The translations under genes were made by a program, and so were the position numbers. Shown here piece by piece: positions 14,240 through 21,460 of a stretch of DNA of 26,245 nucleotides. This DNA is from JBBSQE01 sp038258095 (GTDB taxonomy: Bacteria; Actinomycetota; Thermoleophilia; Solirubrobacterales; 70-9). The stretch covers positions 1 through 26,245 of the forward strand of contig JBBSQE010000015.1 of the NCBI GenBank assembly GCA_038258095.1, written 5' to 3'. The notes beneath the pieces are model-generated. The model saw nothing but the letters and a program-made list of their open reading frames with translations. It ran no database searches and was not told the origin of the DNA. Position 1 is the stretch's first letter, and each line of letters opens with the position of its first letter.

Positions 14240-15792
14240 CCTCCCGCCCGCGCTTTCGCCGGGCCGGCCACGGCTGCCTGGGAGCGGAAGTGCTCGTGCA
14301 CGACCCCTACTACGTCGCGAAGCGCCCACTGGTCGCGCTCCGCGGCGCTCTGCGGACCGCAGCCGACGAAGAGCAGAGGGCCGAGCGAGTCCTCGCGGTG
14401 CAGAGAGCCGTGGCTTCCACCCCCGACGTGTGCCGACCCCCCCCAGTCGACGCATTCGTAGCCGAGGGACGCGGAGACGATGATGTCGCCGCCGTGAGGA
14501 GCGCACAGCGCCGACCAGACACGGCCGAGAGCCTCAGGATAGGTATCGCTGGCGATGCGTCCGTCCTCGATCACCGCGTCGATCCAGGCCGGATCGCCCT
14601 CGATGTCCCAGTGCCCGCCCCGTAGGTCGGCGATGCCGCGTCCGGGCCGGAAGCGGAACTGCTCGCCGTCGCGCTCGATCACAGCCGTCAGCGCCAGGCC
14701 CTCGGGAAGGCCGGGGGAGGGCCGGGGCACGGGGTCGCCGTCGGGACCCTCGAGCCAGCAGAGGAGGTCGACGCCCTTGATCGCCGCAGTGGCCTCGCGC
14801 AGCTCGGCGTGGCGACGCGGGAGGTCGGCGGAGCCGAGCAGGTAGAGGTGGGCGGCCCGCGAGGTCGGGCTCACCGCCAGCTCCGCGTCCTCGGGCCGGT
14901 CTTCGGAAGGCTGGAGGACGTGCCATCGCTCACCGAGCACCTCGGCGAGCGGAAGCTCCCGGTGCACGGCTGTGTGGGCATGGTCGGCGAGCATGATCAG
15001 GGCGTTGTCGGCGAGAAAGCCGTCGAGGCCGCCGGCCGCCTCGACCAGGTGCCCGAAGGCGCGGTCGGCCTTGCCGATCGACTCCGCCGTCGCCTCGGGG
15101 CCGTGGCGGTGGGAGTAGTGGTCGTTGTCGGGGAGGGAGAAGAGCATGAAATCGTAGAGGCCGGCGGCGGCGAGCTCGGCGCAGCAGCAAGCCGAGTAGT
15201 CATCCCGGTTACCCGGAATCGAGCTCGGCTTGCACGGGACGGGACGGCTCGCATACAGCTCCCCGTAGAACAGTTCGGCGGGTCCCCAGGTGTGGTGGCG
15301 GAACTTCAGCCTCGTGGCGTCGACCGCGCGGCGCAGGAGCCCGTCCAGCGATACCTCGTGACGGTGGCGGCCGCGGTAGATCAGAAACGGCGTGCAGGCG
15401 GTGCGCAGGCCCTGGTCGTCGAGCGTCTCGAACACCGTCTCGATCTCCGGGCTCAGGTGTGCGAGGTTCATGTTGTAGACGAGGTCGTACAGCGCCCGGA
15501 AGACGCCGAACGCACGGGTCGCCTCGAACGAGGACCCGTACTCGACGTAACGGCGCTCGAGGCGGTGGTACCAGTTCATGCCACTGATCCAGTGGCCGTC
15601 GGAACCGACGCCGGTGACCATCTCGGCGCTGGCGACCGGTGTCACCGACGGGAAGCTCGACACGCAGTCGGGCACCAGGACGCCCCGGTCGAGCAACTTG
15701 GCGAAGGTCGGCGCCCCGCCGTCGGCGACGGTCCGCTGCAGCATGTCCGTGCGCAGCGAATCGACGTAGGCGAGGACCAGCTTCTTACGCAT
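14236..15792 (-). CDS. alkaline-phosphatase superfamily (phosphodiesterase/nucleotide pyrophosphatase type) protein
   Basis: A 518-residue metalloenzyme. D11 (LAYVDSLR) and T51 in SSFPSVTPVAS are the first metal ligand and probable nucleophile of the type I phosphodiesterase/nucleotide pyrophosphatase family. SLPDNDHYSHRHGP (219-232) and LADHAH (268-273) supply further metal ligands, and a last histidine lies in GGGSHGSLHRED near the C-terminus. No signal peptide or membrane helix is seen, so it is probably cytoplasmic. The substrate is unknown; the neighbours suggest a phospholipid, nucleotide-sugar or surface-glycan phosphoester. The start is ATG with no strong ribosome-binding site, 37 nt after the small membrane protein gene. 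Confidence 0.85.
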   Translation of the reverse strand: MRKKLVLAYVDSLRTDMLQRTVADGGAPTFAKLLDRGVLVPDCVSSFPSVTPVASAEMVTGVGSDGHWISGMNWYHRLERRYVEYGSSFEATRAFGVFRALYDLVYNMNLAHLSPEIETVFETLDDQGLRTACTPFLIYRGRHRHEVSLDGLLRRAVDATRLKFRHHTWGPAELFYGELYASRPVPCKPSSIPGNRDDYSACCCAELAAAGLYDFMLFSLPDNDHYSHRHGPEATAESIGKADRAFGHLVEAAGGLDGFLADNALIMLADHAHTAVHRELPLAEVLGERWHVLQPSEDRPEDAELAVSPTSRAAHLYLLGSADLPRRHAELREATAAIKGVDLLCWLEGPDGDPVPRPSPGLPEGLALTAVIERDGEQFRFRPGRGIADLRGGHWDIEGDPAWIDAVIEDGRIASDTYPEALGRVWSALCAPHGGDIIVSASLGYECVDWGGSAHVGGGSHGSLHREDSLGPLLFVGCGPQSAAERDQWALRDVVGVVHEHFRSQAAVAGPAKARAGG

Positions 15793-15829
15793 CAGAGCGG
15801 CGAGGAAGGTGCCGCGCAGAGCGGCGCGC

Positions 15830-16264
15830 TCAACGTAGGACCCTCAGGCCCTCGTACTTCCGCTGGGCGCGCCGGCGGCGTGTGATGCCGAGCCAGAGGA
15901 TCCCGATGGCAGGAATCAGCGCCAGGATCGGGATCACGAGGGAGACGGCCAGGACGATCAGGGCGAGGAACGCGAGCATCAGGCCGATCGCTCCAGTCCC
16001 TCCCCCGCCACGGCGCTTGGCCCCGGCAGCGACGTCCGATGCGGTCACGCAGGCGATGATGGCTCCGAGCAGGCCGCCGAGCAGGCCGATGCCGGCGCTT
16101 CCGTCGCTCAGGGAGACGGCCAGGGCGCCGAGAGCGATGCCGAGGATCGCGGCGAGAATCGTTATTCCGCCTCGGGCGGACCCCTCCAACGCGGTGGCAC
16201 CGCACACCAGGCCGACGGCGAGGCCGACGCCCAATCCCTCGCAGAAAGCTCCGAATGCGTCCAT
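15830..16264 (-). CDS. small glycine-rich membrane protein, function unknown
   Basis: A 144-residue hydrophobic protein. About four membrane segments lie at 9-25, 33-51, 58-76 and 90-125, separated by a basic, glycine-rich loop (AGAKRRGGGGTG). The C-terminus is basic (RRRRAQRKYEGL). I recognise no family. It is first in the minus-strand surface cluster, 37 nt upstream of the phosphodiesterase gene. Its ATG is only 19 nt from the divergent aminotransferase ATG, and TATTGT lies 8 nt upstream. Confidence 0.75.
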   Translation of the reverse strand: MDAFGAFCEGLGVGLAVGLVCGATALEGSARGGITILAAILGIALGALAVSLSDGSAGIGLLGGLLGAIIACVTASDVAAGAKRRGGGGTGAIGLMLAFLALIVLAVSLVIPILALIPAIGILWLGITRRRRAQRKYEGLRVLR

Positions 16265-16271
16265 CGGGGGT

Positions 16272-16278
16272 CACAATA
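16272..16278. promoter_or_regulatory. shared -10 region of two divergent genes 19 bp apart
   Basis: The plus strand reads CACAAT at 16272-16277, 6 nt before the aminotransferase ATG. The minus strand reads TATTGT at 16273-16278, 8 nt before the opposing ATG. The two -10-like elements overlap by five bases, so both transcripts would be nearly leaderless and their -35 regions would lie in the opposing coding sequence. Confidence 0.45.
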
Positions 16279-16283
16279 GAGCC

Positions 16284-17840
16284 ATGAGCGACGCGCCTCA
16301 TCGCCGCCGGGCACACGCAAGCGCGCGTGACCTGCAGAGATACGCCTCGCTGTTCGCCGAGAGGACGACCGTGATGCGCTCGTCGGCCATGCGCGACCTG
16401 ATGGCGATCACCGCCCGGCCCGAGGTCATCTCGCTGGCCGGAGGCCTTCCCGACACCTCCACCTTCCCGCCCCAGAGCTTCGCCGCGCAGATGACGCGGA
16501 TCGCCCAGAAGTCGGCGGCCCAGGCCCTCCAGTACGGGCCGACGGAGGGCTTCGAGGAGACCAAGGACTGCATCCTCCAGGTGATGGGCGCCGAGGGGAT
16601 GCTCCCCGACCCCGACGACGTGATCGTCACGACCGGCGGCCAGCAGGCGATCGACCTGATCGCGAAGACCCTGATCGACCCCGGCGACGCGGTGATCTGC
16701 GAGGCGCCCACCTACCCCGGCGCCGTGCCGGTGTTCTGCAGCTATCAGGCCGACGTGATCGGGATCTCCTGCGACGACGCCGGGATGCGGGTCGAGGAGC
16801 TGGCGCCGACCCTGGATCGCCTCGCTGCCGAGGGGCGCAAGCCGAAGATGATCTACTCGGTCCCGACCTTCCAGAACCCCGCCGGCGTGACGATGTCGTT
16901 CTCCCGCCGCCGGCACCTGGTCGAGCTGGCGCGCCATCACGAGATCCTCATCGTCGAGGACAACCCCTACGGGCTCCTCCGCTTCGAGGGCGAGGCGTTG
17001 CCGCCCCTCTACGCGCTCGACGGTGGCGACTACGTGATCTACGTAGGCACGTTCTCGAAGATCCTCTCGCCCGGGATCCGGCTCGGCTGGGCCGTCGCGC
17101 CGCCACCGGTCATCGACAAGATCGTGCTCGGTAAGCAGGCGACCGACCTCTGCACCTCGACCCTGGCCCAGTACTTCGTCCGCGAGTACTTCGGCGAGGG
17201 CAACTGGGGCGCCTATGTGGAGAGCCTCGTCGACCTCTACCGCGGCCGGCGCGACACGATGCTCTCCGCCCTCGAGGAGTACTTCCCCGCCCAGGCACGC
17301 TGGACCGAGCCAGAGGGAGGCCTCTTCGTCTGGGCGACGCTGCCCGACTACATCGACACCAGTGACCTGCTCGCGAAGGCGCTGCGCGAGAACGTTGCCT
17401 TCGTGCCGGGACAGGCGGCCTTCACCGACGGAAGCGGAGCCTCCTCGATGCGCCTCAACTTCTCCGGAGCGACCGACGACGAGATCCGCGAAGGAGTCCG
17501 CCGGATCGCCAAGGTGGTCCGGGAGCAGGTGGGCCTCTACGAGACGATGACGACGATGAGCCACGCGATCCCTGATGTGCCCGGGCCTTCCGCTACCTCC
17601 GGCACCGCCGGAAGCGAAGCTGAGGAGGTGCCGGTTCATGAGACCAAGCCACCAGCCGAAGGTGGTCTAGATCTGATTCCCCCGGCTTCGGCTGGTGGCC
17701 GGGCGGAGGCGGCCCAAGGTGAAGCGGGGCCGGACCAGACCCCGGACACCACGGCGGCCGAATCGGCCGAGGAGCCCGCCGAGACGGGCGACGGCGCTGA
17801 CGTCCTCCCCTTCCGCAAGACCGGCGAGGGGTCGGCGTGA
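16284..17840 (+). CDS. PLP-dependent class I/II aminotransferase with acidic C-terminal extension
   Basis: A 518-residue protein. Residues 25-420 are a fold-type I aminotransferase resembling LysN/2-aminoadipate and MocR-type catalytic domains. SLAGGLPD is at 50-57, TTGGQQAIDL at 116-125, SVPTFQNPAGVT at 192-203, EDNPYG at 225-230, PLP lysine K259 in VGTFSKILSPG, and substrate-carboxylate R390 in SSMRLNFSG. Residues 425-518 are a low-complexity, proline/glutamate-rich tail encoded partly by a palindromic element. The ATG at 16284 is chosen because an upstream in-frame ATG would overlap two minus-strand genes. The stop overlaps the ddl GTG, so the enzyme may supply an amino acid for cell-wall synthesis. 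The exact substrate is unknown. Confidence 0.88.
   Translation: MSDAPHRRRAHASARDLQRYASLFAERTTVMRSSAMRDLMAITARPEVISLAGGLPDTSTFPPQSFAAQMTRIAQKSAAQALQYGPTEGFEETKDCILQVMGAEGMLPDPDDVIVTTGGQQAIDLIAKTLIDPGDAVICEAPTYPGAVPVFCSYQADVIGISCDDAGMRVEELAPTLDRLAAEGRKPKMIYSVPTFQNPAGVTMSFSRRRHLVELARHHEILIVEDNPYGLLRFEGEALPPLYALDGGDYVIYVGTFSKILSPGIRLGWAVAPPPVIDKIVLGKQATDLCTSTLAQYFVREYFGEGNWGAYVESLVDLYRGRRDTMLSALEEYFPAQARWTEPEGGLFVWATLPDYIDTSDLLAKALRENVAFVPGQAAFTDGSGASSMRLNFSGATDDEIREGVRRIAKVVREQVGLYETMTTMSHAIPDVPGPSATSGTAGSEAEEVPVHETKPPAEGGLDLIPPASAGGRAEAAQGEAGPDQTPDTTAAESAEEPAETGDGADVLPFRKTGEGSA
17648..17699. repeat. 14-bp inverted repeat inside the aminotransferase tail
   Basis: GCCACCAGCCGAAG at 17648-17661 is perfectly repeated in inverse at 17686-17699, with a 24-nt spacer. 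It lies in the non-conserved tail just upstream of ddl and keeps the frame open. It may be a palindromic insertion element, or an RNA hairpin that affects ddl expression. Confidence 0.7.
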
Positions 17841-18766
17841 AAGTCGCGGTTCTCAAGGGCGGCCGGTCGCTCGAGCGCGGGGTATCCCTTCGCTCCGCCG
17901 CGCGGGTCGAGGACGCGCTCGGTGCACCCGGTCACGAGGTCGCGCCGATCGACGTGGGTCCGGACCTCGTAGCGCGGCTGGAGGACGAGCGCCCGGACGT
18001 CGCCTTCATCGCCATGCACGGGGGCGGCGGTGAGGACGGCACGGTTCAGGAGCTGCTGGAGATCCTCGGGATCCCCTACACCGGTCCCGGCGTGGCCGCC
18101 TGCATCCGCTGCATCGACAAGGTCCTCTCCAAGCACGAGTTCCGCGAGTCCGGCGTGGCGACGCCCGACTGGCTCGCCACCTCGGAGGAGGCCTTCCAGG
18201 GACTCGGCGCCGGTGAGGCGCTCGGCGAGGTCGAGGACCGGCTCGGCTTTCCGCTCGTCGTCAAGCCGGCCCGCGGCGGGTCGGCTCTTGGCGTGCGGTT
18301 TGCGGCCGACGACGCCGCAGTTCCAGCGGCACTCGTTGCGGCCTTCAGCTACGACGACCGGGTGCTCCTCGAGCGGTTCGCCGAGGGGCGCGAGCTCGCG
18401 ATCAGCATCGTGGGCGGCGAGGCGCTCCCCGTGGTCGAGGCGATTCCGCATGGCGATGCCTATGACTTCGAGGCTCGCTACGAGATCGGCCGCACCGAGT
18501 TCGCCTGCCCCGCCGATCTCTCCGACTTCGAAGCGGGGCAGGTGACCGAGGTCGCGCTCGCCGCCTACGAGGCGCTCGGGTGTGCCGGCTTCTCACGCGT
18601 CGACCTGATCCTCACGGCGGCGGGCCCGGAGGTCCTCGAGGTCAACGCGATCCCCGGGCTGACCGACACGAGCCTTCTTCCCCAGGCCGCCGAGGCTGGA
18701 GGGATGGATTTCGAAGCGCTCGTGGAACGCATCCTCGAGTTGGCCGTGACGCGCGCTCCGGCCTGA
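17837..18766 (+). CDS. ddl: D-alanine--D-alanine ligase
   Basis: A 309-residue ATP-grasp enzyme that joins two D-alanines for peptidoglycan. Family motifs in order: N-terminal KVAVLKGGRSLERGVSLRS, MHGGGGEDGTVQ (60-71), IPYTGPG (80-86), a lysine-rich ATP-binding KPARGGSALGV (143-153), and EVNAIPGLTDTSLLPQAA near residue 275, with metal-binding Glu and Asn. Length is typical for the family. The GTG overlaps the aminotransferase stop (GTGA), giving tight coupling. It ends 4 nt before the convergent bifunctional-nuclease gene. It lies outside any murein cluster, which is common for ddl. Confidence 0.93.
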   Translation: MKVAVLKGGRSLERGVSLRSAARVEDALGAPGHEVAPIDVGPDLVARLEDERPDVAFIAMHGGGGEDGTVQELLEILGIPYTGPGVAACIRCIDKVLSKHEFRESGVATPDWLATSEEAFQGLGAGEALGEVEDRLGFPLVVKPARGGSALGVRFAADDAAVPAALVAAFSYDDRVLLERFAEGRELAISIVGGEALPVVEAIPHGDAYDFEARYEIGRTEFACPADLSDFEAGQVTEVALAAYEALGCAGFSRVDLILTAAGPEVLEVNAIPGLTDTSLLPQAAEAGGMDFEALVERILELAVTRAPA

Positions 18767-18770
18767 GGAG

Positions 18771-19256
18771 CTACTCCGAGGCGAAGTCCTCCGGTGAGAC
18801 CTCGTCGAGAAAGTCCTTGAACTTCTCGACGACCTCCTCCGTGTCCTCGACCTCGTGCTCGAACTCGATCGCCGACTCCTCGATGACGTCCTCGGCCGCG
18901 AAGATCGGCGCCGCGACACGGACGGCGAGCGCCAGCGCATCGGAGGGACGGGAATCGACCTCCATCTCGGAGCCGTTGACAGAGATCGTGATCGACGCGA
19001 AGAAGGTGTTGTCGCGCAGCTCGGTCACGGAGACCCGCTCGCACTTGGCGTCGACCTGGTCGAGCATGTCGGACAGGAGGTCGTGGGTCATCGGCCTCGG
19101 AGTCGACGCCCCCTGAAGCTTCATCAGGATCGCCGCGGCCTCCGGATGCCCGATCCAGATCGGCAGGAACTTGTTCCCGTCGACGGTCTTCAGCAACACG
19201 ATCGGCTGCTTGCCGACCATGTCGAAGCTGACACCGTAGATCTGCATTTGCTGCAC
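18771..19256 (-). CDS. bifunctional nuclease family protein
   Basis: A 161-residue protein of the bifunctional-nuclease (DUF151) family. MQIYGVSFDMVGKQPIVLL, LPIWIGHPEAAAI and RPMTHDLLSDML are the conserved blocks, followed by SRPSDALALAVR. The C-terminus is strongly acidic (DVIEESAIEFEHEVEDTEEVVEK). Members are linked to DNA/RNA nuclease activity in plants and to stress-related roles in bacteria, but this protein's biochemistry is not established. The GTG at 19256 is chosen because GGGAG lies 9 nt before it; the ATG three codons later is too far from that site. A perfect TATAAT lies 36 nt upstream. Confidence 0.88.
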   Translation of the reverse strand: MQQMQIYGVSFDMVGKQPIVLLKTVDGNKFLPIWIGHPEAAAILMKLQGASTPRPMTHDLLSDMLDQVDAKCERVSVTELRDNTFFASITISVNGSEMEVDSRPSDALALAVRVAAPIFAAEDVIEESAIEFEHEVEDTEEVVEKFKDFLDEVSPEDFASE

Positions 19257-19292
19257 GTGAGAGGGCTCCCGGACCGTTGGCTTGGGCGAGGC

Positions 19293-19298
19293 ATTATA
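19293..19298 (-). promoter_or_regulatory. -10 element of the bifunctional-nuclease gene
   Basis: A perfect TATAAT on the minus strand, 36 nt before the GTG. It would give a short leader containing GGGAG. No -35 consensus is visible 16-18 nt upstream. Confidence 0.55.
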
Positions 19299-19408
19299 GG
19301 TAGGGGCCCCGGCTGGCCCGCGGGCGTAGAGCGAAATCCAGCGTGTTGACAAGATCGCCCGCGGAGGCGGGGGTTTGGAGCGAACCTATCCGCGCCGAGT
19401 CCGGTCGC

Positions 19409-19527
19409 GACCTGGAGACGGTTGCGCTTGACGCCGATCAGCGCACAGCGACACGCAAGACCATGCATATCCTGGGGACGGTTGCCGCTGGCTCTGTCAA
19501 TCACAAACCGACAACCGTCTCCAGGTC
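19409..19527. repeat. REP/REPIN-like element in the gene-free stretch before tRNA-Ile
   Basis: GACCTGGAGACGGTTG (19409-19424) and its perfect inverse CAACCGTCTCCAGGTC (19512-19527) flank 87 bp. A third, one-mismatch copy, CCTGGGGACGGTTG, lies in direct orientation at 19471-19484, and a fragment, GCAACCGT, at 19613-19620. Such paired motifs resemble REP/REPIN sequences mobilised by a REP-associated transposase (RAYT) acting in trans. No transposase is present. The surrounding 19299-19689 contains no gene that I can support. Confidence 0.6.
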
Positions 19528-19689
19528 AGATGGCGGCCGGTGAATCAAGCGAGCTCGGACTCGCACCAGGTCGACCAGGAGAGCGCAAACCTCGGCTGCC
19601 CCTCGGCGGTCGGCAACCGTATGGGACCCAGGCCGATATCCGAACCGAATCCCATCGAGAACGGGTTGCCCGTCATCCCGATTCGCTAG

Positions 19690-19763
19690 TGGGCGATCGT
19701 GGATTCGAACCACGGACCTCGTCCTTATCAGAGACGCGCTCTAACCAACTGAGCTAATCGCCC
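19690..19763 (-). tRNA. tRNA-Ile (anticodon GAT)
   Basis: A complete 74-nt cloverleaf. The acceptor arm GGGCGAT pairs with ATCGCCC, with discriminator A. The D arm contains AGCTCAGTTGGTTAGAGC. The anticodon loop CTGATAA carries GAT between CGTCT and GGACG. The T arm is CCGTG GTTCGAATC CACGA-like. The CCA end is not encoded (ACTAG follows). It lies between the parB terminator hairpin and the REP-like element, away from any rRNA operon in view. Confidence 0.95.
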
Positions 19764-19767
19764 TCGC

Positions 19768-19789
19768 GGCGGCGCATGATAGCGCCGCC
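19768..19789 (-). terminator. hairpin after parB, with a -10-like loop
   Basis: GGCGGCGC (19768-19775) and GCGCCGCC (19782-19789) form an 8-bp stem with a 6-nt loop, 7 nt after the parB stop. No T-run follows. The loop reads TATCAT on the minus strand, 12 nt before the tRNA 5' end, so it could also hold the tRNA promoter's -10. Confidence 0.5.
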
Positions 19790-19796
19790 CGGAACC

Positions 19797-20675
19797 TCAG
19801 CGGCTGCGGCGCTTGCCGAGCCTGCGGGTGAGTTTCGCGACGTCGCCGAGCGTCTCGAAACGGATCTCGACGGCGATCTCCTCGCCCCGCTTGCGGACCC
19901 TGACCTCGTGTGAGAGCGCGGCCTCCAGGCCGTCTGCCGCGTCTTCCATGGCCGCCTTCTCCTCGGCCGATAGCGACGTTCTTCCCCCCTCACCACCGGC
20001 CCTCCCAGGCTTTGGCTGGCCAGCCAGCTTGGCTCGGTCTTCGGTCTCCCGAACCGACCATCCTCCCCTGGCGGCGTCCCTGGCCAGGCGGCGGCGGACG
20101 TCGTGGCCTTTCGCGGTCAGGATCGCTCGCCCGTGGCCCTCGCTCAGCTCTCCCGATTCGAGCAGCGCCAGCGTCTCGTCCGGGAGGTCGAGGAGGCGGA
20201 TCAGGTTCGACACGCGGGGACGGCTGCGGCCGACCCGCTTCCCGAGCTCCTCCTTCGTCACGCCCAGATCCTCGACGAGCGTCGCGCAGGCCCGCGCCTC
20301 CTCGACGGGGTTCAGGTCCTCGCGGACCATGTTCTCGATCAGGGCCGCTTCCAGGCGCTCCGTCTCAGCGGCATCGCGGATCACGGCCGGGACCCGCTCG
20401 AGCCCGGCCTGCTGCGCCGCGCGCCACCGCCGCTCGCCGGCGACGATCTCGAAGGTCCCGGCGGGGAGGGGGCGGACCAGGATCGGCTGGACGACACCAC
20501 TGGCCTCGATCGAGGCGGCCAGGGCGGCGAGGGCATCCTCGTCGAACCGCGTCCGCGGCTGGTCCGGATTCGGCTCGATCGAGCCGACCGGCAGCTCGCG
20601 CAGCTCCCCGGCGTCACCTCCCACCTCAGGGAGGATGGCGGCGAGGCCGCGCCCCATGCCGCGCTTCTCAGCCAC
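19797..20675 (-). CDS. parB: chromosome partitioning protein ParB
   Basis: A 292-residue CTP-dependent DNA clamp that loads at parS sites. The N-terminal KRGMGRGLAAILP segment is the ParA-contact region. The CTP-binding domain includes LPVGSIEPNPDQPR (28-41) and GERRWRAA (80-87). The usual ENIQRE motif reads ENMVRE (115-120). A helix-turn-helix (about 137-160, KEELGKRVGRSRPRVSN) recognises parS, and a C-terminal dimer domain follows a charged linker rich in Gly/Glu. GTG at 20675 overlaps the parA stop by 8 nt. A parS-like site lies at 23711-23724 in this same cluster. Confidence 0.95.
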   Translation of the reverse strand: MAEKRGMGRGLAAILPEVGGDAGELRELPVGSIEPNPDQPRTRFDEDALAALAASIEASGVVQPILVRPLPAGTFEIVAGERRWRAAQQAGLERVPAVIRDAAETERLEAALIENMVREDLNPVEEARACATLVEDLGVTKEELGKRVGRSRPRVSNLIRLLDLPDETLALLESGELSEGHGRAILTAKGHDVRRRLARDAARGGWSVRETEDRAKLAGQPKPGRAGGEGGRTSLSAEEKAAMEDAADGLEAALSHEVRVRKRGEEIAVEIRFETLGDVAKLTRRLGKRRSR

Positions 20676-21426
20676 GGCCGGCGAGCTCCCTCGCGAGGTC
20701 GTTGTAGGCCACCGAGCCGCGGGAGGCCGGCGAATGCTCGGTCACCGGCTGCCCATAGCTGGGAGCCTCGGCGAGCCGCACGCTGCGCGGGATCACCGTT
20801 TCGAAGACGAGGTCGGGGAAGTGCTCGCGGAGCTCGCGCTCGACGTCTTGGGAGAGACGAGTGCGCTCGTCGTGCATGGTGATCAGGACGCCGGCGAGCT
20901 TCAGGCTCGGGTTGAGCTCCTTGCGGACCAGGTTGAGCGTGTCGAGGAACTGGACAAGCCCCTCGAGGGCCAGGTACTCGGCCTGCACGGGGACGATCAC
21001 CTTGTCGGCTGCCGCCAGCGCGTTGACGGAGACCGGGCCGAGCGAAGGCGGGCAGTCGAGGAGCGTGTGCCCGAACCGCTCGCGGACGGGACCCAGGCGG
21101 TCGCGCAACCGGGTCTCCGACCCCTCGATCCGCGGCAGCTCGACCGAGGCGCCGGCCAGGTCGCCACTGGCGGGAACGATCCACAGGTTGTCTGGGCCCG
21201 CGGGTCGTGCCGCCTCGGCGACGGACACGTCGCCGATCAGGCAGTCATACGACGAGGGGCTCGAGTCCCGGTTTCCTCCGAGCGCAACCGTCGCGTTGCA
21301 CTGAGCGTCGAGGTCGACCAGCAGGGTCTGCGAGCCTGCCGCAGCCACGCAGGCGCCCATGTTCACGGTCGTAGTCGTCTTTCCGACTCCGCCCTTCTGG
21401 TTCGCGATTGCGTAGACCGATCCCAT
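20668..21426 (-). CDS. parA: chromosome partitioning ATPase ParA/Soj
   Basis: A 252-residue deviant-Walker ATPase that drives origin segregation with ParB. The deviant Walker A is KGGVGKTT (11-18), with lysine 11 as the signature. Switch motifs LLVDLDAQ (about 35-42) and LLDCPPSLG (about 118-126) are present. The ATG has no strong Shine-Dalgarno, and TAAGCT lies 9 nt before it. It overlaps parB and follows rsmG on the same strand, the usual origin-proximal order. Confidence 0.95.
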   Translation of the reverse strand: MGSVYAIANQKGGVGKTTTTVNMGACVAAAGSQTLLVDLDAQCNATVALGGNRDSSPSSYDCLIGDVSVAEAARPAGPDNLWIVPASGDLAGASVELPRIEGSETRLRDRLGPVRERFGHTLLDCPPSLGPVSVNALAAADKVIVPVQAEYLALEGLVQFLDTLNLVRKELNPSLKLAGVLITMHDERTRLSQDVERELREHFPDLVFETVIPRSVRLAEAPSYGQPVTEHSPASRGSVAYNDLARELAGRG

Positions 21427-21435
21427 TGCTCGCTC

Positions 21436-21441
21436 AGCTTA
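21436..21441 (-). promoter_or_regulatory. -10-like element before parA
   Basis: TAAGCT on the minus strand lies 9 nt before the parA ATG, in the gap after rsmG. It would allow expression of parAB with a near-leaderless mRNA, independent of rsmG. Confidence 0.35.
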
Positions 21442-21460
21442 GACAGCCATCCGGCCAGGC

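Noticed and set aside
15639..16283. Upstream extension of the aminotransferase frame to an ATG at 15639
   Set aside because: It would overlap two minus-strand genes completely and adds Arg/Ser-rich sequence without similarity to the family.
15792..17639. Long minus-strand open frame (615 codons) opposite the aminotransferase
   Set aside because: Antisense shadow; the aminotransferase has all catalytic motifs on the plus strand.
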